Below, in pieces: positions 1-7,731 of a stretch of 64,000 nt of DNA. The stretch spans positions 62,001-126,000 of the forward strand of contig CAMECH010000002.1 of the NCBI GenBank assembly GCA_945913015.1, read 5' to 3'. Source of the DNA: an uncultured Bacteroides sp. (GTDB lineage: Bacteria; Bacillota; Clostridia; Lachnospirales; Lachnospiraceae). How positions within the stretch are numbered: position 1 is the stretch's first letter; the number at the start of each line of letters is the position of its first letter. Position numbers and translations under genes: made by a program. The notes beneath the pieces were generated by a model that saw nothing but the letters and a program-made list of their open reading frames with translations, did no database searches and was not told the origin of the DNA.

Positions 1-360
1 TCCGATTCCATCGAGATACTCTCCGTTAATGTATCCATAGATTCCGGTAAAATTCTCATCAATCTGCTCTGTCTCATGTTTTGCTTCGGCAGTCAGATAC
101 TTAAGAATCTCATCAGAAGATGCACCATTTTCCATCATGTAATTAACGGTATCCGCCGTAACCCACAATACATCCATACTTTTGTTAAGATAATTCTCAA
201 TCATTGCGGCTTCGCTCTTCATGTTGCTGACGCCAAGCTCCTCAATATTGCGTACAGAACTGTAATAAAATGATGAAAAAATATAGGTTAACATGGAAAC
301 CAACAGGCAAAATACCAATATAATTGTTATTAAGAATTGTTTTGAAATCGTGTTTTTCAT
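1..360 (-). CDS. Membrane sensor protein, N-terminal part (gene runs off the window)
   Basis: Reading the minus strand from the ATG at 360 gives 120 open codons to the window edge, so the ORF track missed it. The product begins MKNTISKQFLITIILVF, a signal anchor or first membrane helix at about residues 7-30. An extracytoplasmic-looking helical segment follows (IEELGVSNMKSEAAMIENYL), of the kind that starts Cache-type sensor domains of histidine kinases, diguanylate cyclases or chemoreceptors. The output domain lies outside the window, so the protein class cannot be named. A purine-rich AGGGATAATAAACGGA lies before the start. It sits 110 bp downstream of the CZB protein gene and probably belongs to the same signalling block. 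Confidence 0.75.
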   Translation of the reverse strand, partial: MKNTISKQFLITIILVFCLLVSMLTYIFSSFYYSSVRNIEELGVSNMKSEAAMIENYLNKSMDVLWVTADTVNYMMENGASSDEILKYLTAEAKHETEQIDENFTGIYGYINGEYLDGIG

Positions 361-470
361 TCCGTTTATTATCCCTTATTAAGTATTTTTACTTTCCTAA
401 CTGTTGCCTTATATGACCCCATTATATCATTGTGATGATTTTTAATAAATATCTTTTTTATTTAAATGTA

Positions 471-1658
471 CTATCCCTGAAATTTCCATACTTCAGTCTC
501 TTCAGTGATTCCGATGCTTCTTAAATAAAGACTCAGGCTGTTCAGCGCCTCCTCAAATCTTCTGCATACTTTCAAAGCAATATCAAATTCTTTCAACGCC
601 TCAGAAACATCCGATGCCTCCTTGGCAAGGAAGCAGGCAACCGCATGTTTATGAAGCTCTTCATGGGCATCAAACGTCTCATGGAACTCATCTGTATCAC
701 GAATCTGCGGATCTGTCATATTGGCACACCACAGGCCGAATTTGCACCGGTCCGGATTGTTCAACTGGGTAATTTTCAATGTCTCGTACTCAATTACATT
801 TAAATACAGCCTCCATGTCAATGTCAGGTGATCCACATAAAATACACTCAGCCTGTCAAGCATGGATGGTCTGCTGTTATGGCGAAACATATCATTTCTT
901 GCATTATCAATATCTCTTGAAATTCTATATAACTGGGAGCCGACGCCAAAGCAGTACCTGGACAGATTGCCATAATTATCTGTAAGGCACTTAAGTCCCT
1001 CTGCAAATGATTTAAACACATTTACTTTCTCGTTATCTCCCAGACATATTTCTCCAACATTTTTCCGGATAATCTTGGCCTGCTCCCCAAGTCCCGCAAC
1101 ACGCTCCGTTATTTCTTTAGAGCGTGTCAGAGCCTGCGCCTCCTGTTTTCTTGCGTTTTCACAGATACGCAGCATATCCTGCTTTTTCACAGTTTTCTGT
1201 GACAATACCTCATCGATTTCCTTAATGGAATTTTCCAGTGCCATTTCACTTTCCGTCATCTTCTTCACGCAAGGCATTATGGTATTATCAATCTGCTTGG
1301 ACATTGCCAGAGTTTCTACCAACTGTGTTTCATTCTGCCGAAGCTGAAGACTTAAAGTTTCATTGGCTTCCCGCATATTTTCAATCGGTTCCTTCTGGGA
1401 ATTTATCTGGGTAAGCATATCTTTTACATTGCTATTGTCCGCAATTCGCGTCATGGCATCATTAATTCGCATCAGGAAGTGATTGTTGTATTCCATAATG
1501 CTGTCTAACATCTCGTTATATGTATCTGCCACGGAGCCGTCTTCAAATGCAGAACCGTCAATTGCCTGAAAGTTTCTGTTTTTCAGTTGATTCATCGCAT
1601 ACATCAGGCGCTCCATATCATTATTGCCTTCCGGCATATATTTTTCCTTCTCCTGCAT
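471..1658 (-). CDS. Coiled-coil protein with C-terminal CZB (chemoreceptor zinc-binding) domain
   Basis: The product is 395 residues. The middle (about 60-210) is heptad-rich and predicted coiled coil, resembling the signalling part of methyl-accepting chemotaxis proteins. The C-terminal 120 residues carry the CZB pattern: a His in DHLTLTWRL, the Cys of DRCKFGLWC, then HEELHKHA, which is the 3His/1Cys zinc set known from CZB domains. There is no membrane segment, so it should be cytosolic. CZB domains sense zinc or hypochlorous acid in chemoreceptors and diguanylate cyclases; the role here is inferred only. It lies 31 bp after the PocR kinase gene. The start could also be the ATG at 1637, which has AAGG upstream. 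Confidence 0.72.
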   Translation of the reverse strand: MQEKEKYMPEGNNDMERLMYAMNQLKNRNFQAIDGSAFEDGSVADTYNEMLDSIMEYNNHFLMRINDAMTRIADNSNVKDMLTQINSQKEPIENMREANETLSLQLRQNETQLVETLAMSKQIDNTIMPCVKKMTESEMALENSIKEIDEVLSQKTVKKQDMLRICENARKQEAQALTRSKEITERVAGLGEQAKIIRKNVGEICLGDNEKVNVFKSFAEGLKCLTDNYGNLSRYCFGVGSQLYRISRDIDNARNDMFRHNSRPSMLDRLSVFYVDHLTLTWRLYLNVIEYETLKITQLNNPDRCKFGLWCANMTDPQIRDTDEFHETFDAHEELHKHAVACFLAKEASDVSEALKEFDIALKVCRRFEEALNSLSLYLRSIGITEETEVWKFQG

Positions 1659-1689
1659 TAAATCATCCCCTGTCTTTCAAGTTATACTC

Positions 1690-4416
1690 CTACATTGTCC
1701 AATTGCTTAATATCTCTTCGCATGTATCCACATCAATATTTTCAATCGCTTCTTTGAGATTTGCAAATGGCTCTTTCCACTGTTCCGGATAACGGTAAGC
1801 GCTCATATCTGCCCCGACGCTTTCCATTCCGTCTATGTCAAGTTCCTCCATTGCCTCACGCAGCCTTGTGAAAAACTCATTCAGTTTTTCTACCGTGATT
1901 TCCTCCTTGTCACTTTCATCTTCCTGTGTTTCAGGGAATAATGGTGCAAGGACAGCTTCATAGGACCGGTACTTTGTAAGCATTTCATCGGTATACTTCA
2001 TAATTTTGTCAATATCACGGGTATTTCCTGCCTTCTCAAGCTCTGCTGCCATTTCCGATAATCTCATGGCACCAATCTGCTTTGAGGCACTCTTTAATGC
2101 ATGAACTTCAACAGTATATGCAGCCCAGTCTTTTGTCTCGCGGAAATGCTCTATTGTGGCGGACTTTGAATGTATTACGCGGTAATAATCGTAAAATACC
2201 TTCCAGAACAGTTTCTCGGAACGAAGCAAATCCATAGCAGCCTTTATATCCAAATCACCTATTGTTTCCGGAATTTTACGAGTTTCTTCTTCAGTCTGCT
2301 GTCCATCTTCCTTTTCAACTGCCTTTTGAATCTTTTCATCCGGCAGCCACTGACGCACCTTATTAATTAACACACGTACTTCTATCGGCTTGGCAATAAA
2401 ATCGTTCATTCCCTCGCTTAAGAACATTTCCTTGGTTCCGCTTACCGCATTGGCAGTCAGTGCAATAATCGGCGTATCATCGCAATTCGTATACATTCTT
2501 CTGATAATTCTGGTAGTTTCAACTCCATCCAGTTCCGGCATCATGTGATCCATGAAAATAATATCATAGTGGTTGGAATTCAGTTTCTCCAATGCATCTT
2601 TTCCTGAAAGCGATGTGTCAATCTGCATATGCAGCGGCTCTAACAATCCTTCCGCAACCGTCAGATTAATCGCATTATCATCTACAATCAATACTTTTGC
2701 CTCAGGTGCCTCAAAAGAAGCATCTGCCTCATTGGTTGTAATTGTACCTAAATGTACTTCCTCCTGATTCAGCAGCCCCGCCAAATTCAATACTGATAAA
2801 GGTTTCTTCATAATCTGGAAAATGCTCTGATTCTTCCACCTTCTTACATCTGCAAATGCGTCAACAAGCAGTACCAGATGTGCCCTGTTGTAAATATCCG
2901 CATCAATATTGCTTGTATTAAGCTGCTCGTAAAACTCCTGTTCCATTATGATGTATGTTTCCTGGTCTTTATGGCGGTCAAGCCATCCCAGAACAGACTC
3001 ATTAATATTGGCCGCACCGGTCAAGTTGGCAGTATGCACACCGAGCTTCGATGCATCAGACTTGAAGTCCTCTGCCACATCCTCTCTTTTAAAAAATCCG
3101 GCAATTGCATATTTCTGCGGATTATCAAGAGAAACCGATGCTTTGCCATCCACCACCTTCTGCGGGATATCAAAGGAGAAGGTACTTCCTTCTCCATACA
3201 CACTCTCCACATAAATTCTGCCTTGCATCAATCCTAAAAGCTGCTTGCAGATTGCAAGTCCAAGACCGCTTCCTTCTACATTTCGGTTACGCTTACTGTC
3301 AACCTGCTGGAAGGAATTAAATAATTTATTAAAATCTTCTTCCTTAATACCGATACCGGTATCCTTTACCGATATCTTCAGAATAATATTTTCTGAATCA
3401 ACACGGTCAAACCGTACAGTCAGCTGCACATGTCCCTTGTTGGTAAACTTGGTGGCATTATTGGCAATGTTAATCAGAATCTGTCTGATACGCAAATCAT
3501 CACCGTACAGCTTGTACGGAAGATTTGGATCACAGTCCAATAGCAGTTCCACATCCTTATCTACAAGACGCGTCATGATAATAGTCGATACATCGTGAAT
3601 GAGACTTACCGGCTCATACTCAACTTCCGTAAGCTCCATCTTTCCCGACTCAATCTTGGAATAGTCCAGAATATCATTTATCAGTGTAAGAAGTGCACGT
3701 CCCGAAGACTTAATCTGATTAATATAGCCTCTTGCAACTTCCGGCAAATCCTCACGCAGTGACATTTCTGCCATACCTATAATTGCATTCATCGGCGTGC
3801 GGATTTCATGGCTCATGTTTGCAAGAAAATCTGACTTTGCACTGCTGGCATTTACAATATTTTCTCCTTCTTTCAACGCCAGATATTTTCCGTAAATCAT
3901 ATCCGAAAGGATTCCCGCAACAAAATAAATGAAGTTGGCCATGCGGTCTACCTCTTCCTTTGTATGAACCGGAACTTCCTTAGCAGCTTGCCACAACGCA
4001 TCCTCATCAATAGACAATTCTCTTGCTGTATTGCGTATGACATCTTCATCCGGAGTTTCCTCCAGCAAAATACCACTGGCAATATAGCCCATCATCCGCT
4101 CCTTAATCATAATTGGTGCTGCAGTTTTCATCATTCCGGCATGACAATAATTAAGCACTGCATGCCCTGCATGGTGGGAACTGTTCGCACTATACTTCAT
4201 GCATTGCACACAAAGTGCTTCTCCCATCTTATTCTGAAGTATATAGTCATTACAAAAGCTTGGGAAGCCTTCACTACCGGTTATCGGCTTTCCATCTGCA
4301 TCATAAATAACAACTGTGCCTCCGATAATCTCTACAAATGAATCCCGAATATGCTGCAATGTCTCCACATCAATCAATTCTGTTATTGTTATATCCTCAA
4401 TGCTTTTCACTGCCAT
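1690..4416 (-). CDS. Hybrid sensor histidine kinase with PocR sensor domain
   Basis: The soluble multidomain kinase has, in order, a PocR ligand-binding domain (about residues 10-175, with its Cys-rich pattern CNDY...CVQC...YCHAG), a HisKA box (SHEIRTPMNAIIG, His near 203), HATPase_c, a degenerate receiver, a good receiver (VLIVDDN; phospho-Asp in IIFMDHMMPELDG), and an HPt domain with VHALKSASKQIGA. About 60 more C-terminal residues resemble the end of another HPt. PocR domains bind small metabolites such as diols or hydrocarbon derivatives. The ORF track starts at 4479, but ATGGAGAGTGTTATG places a GGAGAG site 6 nt before the ATG at 4416, which I prefer. A divergent copy of the leader repeat lies directly upstream. 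Confidence 0.85.
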   Translation of the reverse strand: MAVKSIEDITITELIDVETLQHIRDSFVEIIGGTVVIYDADGKPITGSEGFPSFCNDYILQNKMGEALCVQCMKYSANSSHHAGHAVLNYCHAGMMKTAAPIMIKERMMGYIASGILLEETPDEDVIRNTARELSIDEDALWQAAKEVPVHTKEEVDRMANFIYFVAGILSDMIYGKYLALKEGENIVNASSAKSDFLANMSHEIRTPMNAIIGMAEMSLREDLPEVARGYINQIKSSGRALLTLINDILDYSKIESGKMELTEVEYEPVSLIHDVSTIIMTRLVDKDVELLLDCDPNLPYKLYGDDLRIRQILINIANNATKFTNKGHVQLTVRFDRVDSENIILKISVKDTGIGIKEEDFNKLFNSFQQVDSKRNRNVEGSGLGLAICKQLLGLMQGRIYVESVYGEGSTFSFDIPQKVVDGKASVSLDNPQKYAIAGFFKREDVAEDFKSDASKLGVHTANLTGAANINESVLGWLDRHKDQETYIIMEQEFYEQLNTSNIDADIYNRAHLVLLVDAFADVRRWKNQSIFQIMKKPLSVLNLAGLLNQEEVHLGTITTNEADASFEAPEAKVLIVDDNAINLTVAEGLLEPLHMQIDTSLSGKDALEKLNSNHYDIIFMDHMMPELDGVETTRIIRRMYTNCDDTPIIALTANAVSGTKEMFLSEGMNDFIAKPIEVRVLINKVRQWLPDEKIQKAVEKEDGQQTEEETRKIPETIGDLDIKAAMDLLRSEKLFWKVFYDYYRVIHSKSATIEHFRETKDWAAYTVEVHALKSASKQIGAMRLSEMAAELEKAGNTRDIDKIMKYTDEMLTKYRSYEAVLAPLFPETQEDESDKEEITVEKLNEFFTRLREAMEELDIDGMESVGADMSAYRYPEQWKEPFANLKEAIENIDVDTCEEILSNWTM

Positions 4417-4500
4417 AACACTCTCCATTTCTGAGCGGTTTGTCTGCCACAGTGCCTGTTTGCTTTTGCTCAGAAGCAAACAGCCGTGTGAAAAATCTTC
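4417..4500 (-). repeat. Divergent copy of the dispersed 5'-leader repeat
   Basis: In the direction of the kinase gene this region opens with TTTTTCACACGGCTGTTTG, the same block that begins the pfkA and mrp leaders. It then forms GTTTGCTT...AAAGCAAAC and ends in CGCTCAGAAATGGAG before the start. CTGAGC in the first hairpin can also pair with GCTCAG beside the ribosome binding site, so two exclusive folds are possible. A 10-codon frame starting MKIFHTAVC crosses the first hairpin but has no clear ribosome binding site. Confidence 0.55.
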
Positions 4501-4610
4501 ATATCAATAAATTTTTTCGCACTATTACCCTTAAACCATCAATATCTATAGCATATTTTACAATATAGTTGTGAAATAGACAACAATTTATCAAAAAGAT
4601 TGTGGGCGGA

Positions 4611-4657
4611 ATAAATAGCCCCAAGAACATATGTTATCAATGTCTTAGGGCCTATTT
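4611..4657 (-). terminator. Rho-independent terminator after the LytTR-DUF3021 operon
   Basis: The inverted repeat AATAGCCCCAAGAAC...GTCTTAGGGCCTATT lies 75 bp beyond the DUF3021 stop, with T-rich sequence following on the minus strand. Confidence 0.6.
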
Positions 4658-4733
4658 AGTATGTTATTTACTTTATTTTAAAATTTTTCTTTCTCCTCCA
4701 TAACACTCATATATGTCGGACTAAACAAAGCCG

Positions 4734-5180
4734 TCATGGTCTGAGTTGCCTGTTTTTTTGATATTCGCTGAGTTCATGCATCATGTCATCGGCACTCTTT
4801 TTATCTAAAACCCATGAGATTACATTTACAATTACATATATAATAAAAACACTCATTGCAAATGAAATAATTTCATCTAAGTTATCAGCGCACAGATTCT
4901 GCCCCTGGAATGTCAGCAATATCAACATAATTTCAAGTGTTATGACCTGAAATATTTTCCTCACAATCAGCTGCCTTACAGTCAGTTCTTTCTTTGAATA
5001 TAAAATCCACATTGGTATTGTTCCAAACACCCCATACAGCGGAGGCTGCAAAAGTACTTCATATGAGAAGGTTGCTTCGCTTCTGTAAATACTGCCCAAT
5101 ACAAACATTGCAATATTAACAAATGTTGTAATAATAAAGAAATCCCTTATGGCTAACTTTGCGTATTCTTTTATACTCAC
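4734..5180 (-). CDS. DUF3021 family membrane protein
   Basis: The product is 148 residues with four hydrophobic segments (about 12-32, 40-60, 72-92, 104-126) and a charged C-terminus. Size, topology and its place directly behind a LytTR gene match the DUF3021 family, whose genes in Firmicutes are very often paired with a LytTR-domain regulator and are thought to modulate it at the membrane. The start ATG overlaps the LytTR stop by 4 nt, so the two are translationally coupled. The family role is unproven; the pairing is the main evidence. Confidence 0.8.
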   Translation of the reverse strand: MSIKEYAKLAIRDFFIITTFVNIAMFVLGSIYRSEATFSYEVLLQPPLYGVFGTIPMWILYSKKELTVRQLIVRKIFQVITLEIMLILLTFQGQNLCADNLDEIISFAMSVFIIYVIVNVISWVLDKKSADDMMHELSEYQKNRQLRP

Positions 5181-5626
5181 CGGTTTTTGCCTCCTCTAAT
5201 TTTTTCCTTGAGATTTGGAACATATTTTCTTGAAATAATCACTTCCTCACCATTTGCAAGCACTGCACTGAATCTTCCGTTCAGTGCAGGCTTTATGGAT
5301 TTTATCTTTAACAGATTAACCACGACCGATTTGGAAATTCTTAAGAACGATTTATCTGAGAGTGTATCCTCCAGCTCGTATAGTCTCTGACGTGCTACAT
5401 ACACCTTCTCCTGCGTATATATAAATGTTCTGTTGTCAACAGATTCAATATAAAATATATTATTTACACCAATTTCATACTGCCTGTCGTCTAACTCTCC
5501 CGAAATGGTGCCCTGAAGCATCTCTACAAATTTCACAATTGCATTAACCTGTGACGTAACCTCATGGCATTCAATCAGAATTCTTTCGTTTTCTTTTTCC
5601 GGCACACGCGCTATTTTAATCTCCAT
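5177..5626 (-). CDS. LytTR-type DNA-binding response regulator without receiver domain
   Basis: The product is 149 residues. The C-terminal 95 residues form a LytTR domain, with NIFYIESVDNRTFIYT, the middle LYELEDTL and the helix FLRISKSVVVNLLKIKSI. The N-terminal 45 residues are not a receiver domain, so the protein is the stand-alone LytTR type paired with DUF3021. It should bind direct repeats upstream of its own operon; two 12-bp repeats at 7094-7125 are good candidates. The gene overlaps both neighbours (11 nt with the hydrolase, 4 nt with DUF3021), giving a tight three-gene operon. Confidence 0.88.
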   Translation of the reverse strand: MEIKIARVPEKENERILIECHEVTSQVNAIVKFVEMLQGTISGELDDRQYEIGVNNIFYIESVDNRTFIYTQEKVYVARQRLYELEDTLSDKSFLRISKSVVVNLLKIKSIKPALNGRFSAVLANGEEVIISRKYVPNLKEKIRGGKNR

Positions 5627-7016
5627 AACATTCCTCTACTCTGAATGAGCCCATATTTTTCAATTTGCTGTTAAAGAATTCAAGAAGAACTCTGTTCATT
5701 TCATCCACGCATTTTCCGGCATCTATCGGACCTGTCCCGAGCATATTGGCAAGAACCGGACTAAACAGCGGAAGATCTGTGAAATTCATATGGCCTGCAT
5801 TCACAAAATATGTATCATACCCGTCCAATGCGTTATCCATGACCACATTATTAGCATATGGTACTCCTTGTTTTACGGCATTTACCCGTGAATTGTGATG
5901 TTCCTGATTATCTATTGAAAGAAGTGCAACAGGATAAGGCACCTCGTTAATCACATATTTTTCATGATATACAATGCCCTCAAACTCATATTCTTCACAT
6001 TTCACAAGTCCCTGCTGTTCTCCAAACATTGTGCCATCCAAATCCACAACAGCATCAATATCACTTCTTACACGCCCGAGTGCTTCTGCTGCCGCACCTC
6101 CCAGTGAATGTCCCATCAGACCTATTTTGTCCGTATTCATCATTGCCAGCGCATCAGTCAGCAAATTCTTTTCACCATTGATATACCACGCATCACTAAA
6201 GCCGTTAATTGCATTATATGCTTCAAGCGTATCAATTACAAATGATATATCATCCGTGCGAAGTTTTAACCATGTGGCAGAAAGCTCTGCAATCTCACTT
6301 TCGGGAGCATCTCCGCTGTTAATATACATTACATCGTTTATAAATTTTGTATTTACAATTATTGTCTTTCCTTCTGAATCTTTACTGAAGAATGAATGAT
6401 ACGGATGATCAAGGCTCACCACCACATACCCGTTTGATGCAAGCTCCATATAGGTTGAAGTATTGCTCTCATAATATCCAAAGGCTCCATGCGAAAACAC
6501 AACCACCGGAAATCTTTCGCCCTCTTTTGCATTTCCCGGATAATAGAAATGTACCGGAACTTCTCTGTATGAGCCATCATTTTCAAATACCTCAACCCGT
6601 GACTTATCAATGAGTATTGCCTCTGTTGATGCAACCTTGTAAGCTCCTGTCACCGTCCTGCCATGATAATCAGCAAAAATAAACGACACAGAAAGCCCCA
6701 TTGTAAGAAGAATAACCGATAAGACCGCACTGACAACTGCCGCAATTTTTTTCTTGTCCCCTTCAGCTTTTCTCCTGCAAAAATATATTATGCCGGACAC
6801 AAGCAATCTCACTGTAAGCACTGCAATCAATCCCTTAAATCTGAAGCCGAAATCAACTCCCGGAAACAGCGCAAACAAGATAAACACAAGAATTTCCAGT
6901 ACATTTACCAGCAAACGGTTGCGCACCCAGACCTTTTTTTGCCGATTTTCCATAAATGTGAAAACCACCAGGCCGGTCTCAATAACAATAAAAGAAATAA
7001 GTAAAAGAATATTCAT
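5616..7016 (-). CDS. Membrane-anchored alpha/beta hydrolase (PAF-acetylhydrolase-like)
   Basis: The N-terminal 130 residues hold about four membrane segments. The catalytic part follows, with VVVFSHGAFGYYESN (oxyanion region) and the nucleophile elbow GLMGHSLGGAAAEALG, then FVNAGHMNFTDLPL, which may hold the catalytic His. This layout matches the platelet-activating-factor-acetylhydrolase-like branch of alpha/beta hydrolases; the substrate is unknown. The track begins at 7028, but that ATG lies inside GGAATGGGGGTTAATATG, where GGGGG is the ribosome binding site for the ATG at 7016. It is the first gene of an operon with LytTR and DUF3021, so the LytTR regulator probably controls it. Confidence 0.75.
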   Translation of the reverse strand: MNILLLISFIVIETGLVVFTFMENRQKKVWVRNRLLVNVLEILVFILFALFPGVDFGFRFKGLIAVLTVRLLVSGIIYFCRRKAEGDKKKIAAVVSAVLSVILLTMGLSVSFIFADYHGRTVTGAYKVASTEAILIDKSRVEVFENDGSYREVPVHFYYPGNAKEGERFPVVVFSHGAFGYYESNTSTYMELASNGYVVVSLDHPYHSFFSKDSEGKTIIVNTKFINDVMYINSGDAPESEIAELSATWLKLRTDDISFVIDTLEAYNAINGFSDAWYINGEKNLLTDALAMMNTDKIGLMGHSLGGAAAEALGRVRSDIDAVVDLDGTMFGEQQGLVKCEEYEFEGIVYHEKYVINEVPYPVALLSIDNQEHHNSRVNAVKQGVPYANNVVMDNALDGYDTYFVNAGHMNFTDLPLFSPVLANMLGTGPIDAGKCVDEMNRVLLEFFNSKLKNMGSFRVEECYGD

Positions 7017-7093
7017 ATTAACCCCCATTCCGCAGATGCTTTAACTTTTTTTCATATCATATTTCCTCGGAGCAATTTATACAATAGGGGATC

Positions 7094-7125
7094 ATGTAAG
7101 ATGCATTTTATTGATGCAAGATGCA
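7094..7125. promoter_or_regulatory. Pair of 12-bp direct repeats, candidate LytTR operator
   Basis: ATGTAAGATGCA (7094-7105) and ATGCAAGATGCA (7114-7125) are the same 12-mer with one change, set exactly 20 bp apart, about two helical turns. They lie about 80 bp upstream of the hydrolase start, just upstream of TATTGTATAAAT, which may hold the -10 box. LytTR regulators bind pairs of direct repeats about two turns apart, and this operon encodes one. Confidence 0.6.
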
Positions 7126-7151
7126 AAAATAATGTTGCCTGACTATAAAAA

Positions 7152-7190
7152 CGCCGGTATCCTGCCAAATCCGATACCGGCGCTGTATTA
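7152..7190. terminator. Rho-independent terminator, probably bidirectional
   Basis: CGCCGGTATC...GATACCGGCG is a perfect 10-bp stem. On the minus strand GTTTTTATAG follows, ending transcription from the truncated HD gene before the hydrolase promoter. Confidence 0.85.
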
Positions 7191-7253
7191 TTTTATAATA
7201 AAATCATAGGAGTAAAACGCAGTCCGTTTTGCCTCCATTTTATCTTTAGGCTG

Positions 7254-7703
7254 TTAGTTTTGCGATTCCATCGCCATATTGATATCATCCTCAGATGCAG
7301 CCATCGCCTGTAATGTAAGTTCCAGTAACCGGTCAAGCTCCCAGCCGAGCTGCTCTGCGCCTCTTGCAATAACCTCGCGTGAACAGCCTGCGGCAAAACC
7401 ATTGCTCTTATATTTCTTCTTCAGGGATTTTAATTCCATGTCCTTTGTGCTCTTTGACGGTCTCATAAGTGCAGCCGCCCAGATAAGTCCTGTAAGCTCA
7501 TCTGCTGCAAAAAGTATTTTCTCCATCTCATGAACAGGCTCAACATCGATTGTTTTACCACATCCCACTGTGATTCCATATCCATGTGAACATACGGCAT
7601 GAATGATATCTTCGCCTACGCCGCCTTCACGCAGCAGTTCCGGTGCCTTGAGGCAGTGTTCTTCAGGATAAACTTCAAAATCTATGTCGTGAAGAAGTCC
7701 ATA
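7254..7703 (-). pseudogene. 5'-truncated HD-domain phosphohydrolase
   Basis: The track gives 104 residues from 7568, but the frame is open upstream to 7724 and reads GLLHDIDFEVYPEEH, then VCSHGYGI, the HD-motif core of the small HDIG-type hydrolases of about 185 residues. The remainder (ADELTGLIWAAALMRPSKS) also matches that family. The first 45 or so residues are missing: no start codon exists in frame before an in-frame TAA. An AGGAGG followed by ATG lies at the right place but is one base out of frame and gives only six codons. The gene therefore looks broken, or is read from a non-standard start. It sits directly behind the 7TM kinase. Confidence 0.7.
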
Positions 7704-7731
7704 ATTCTTATATCCTCCTGTTATTTACAAA

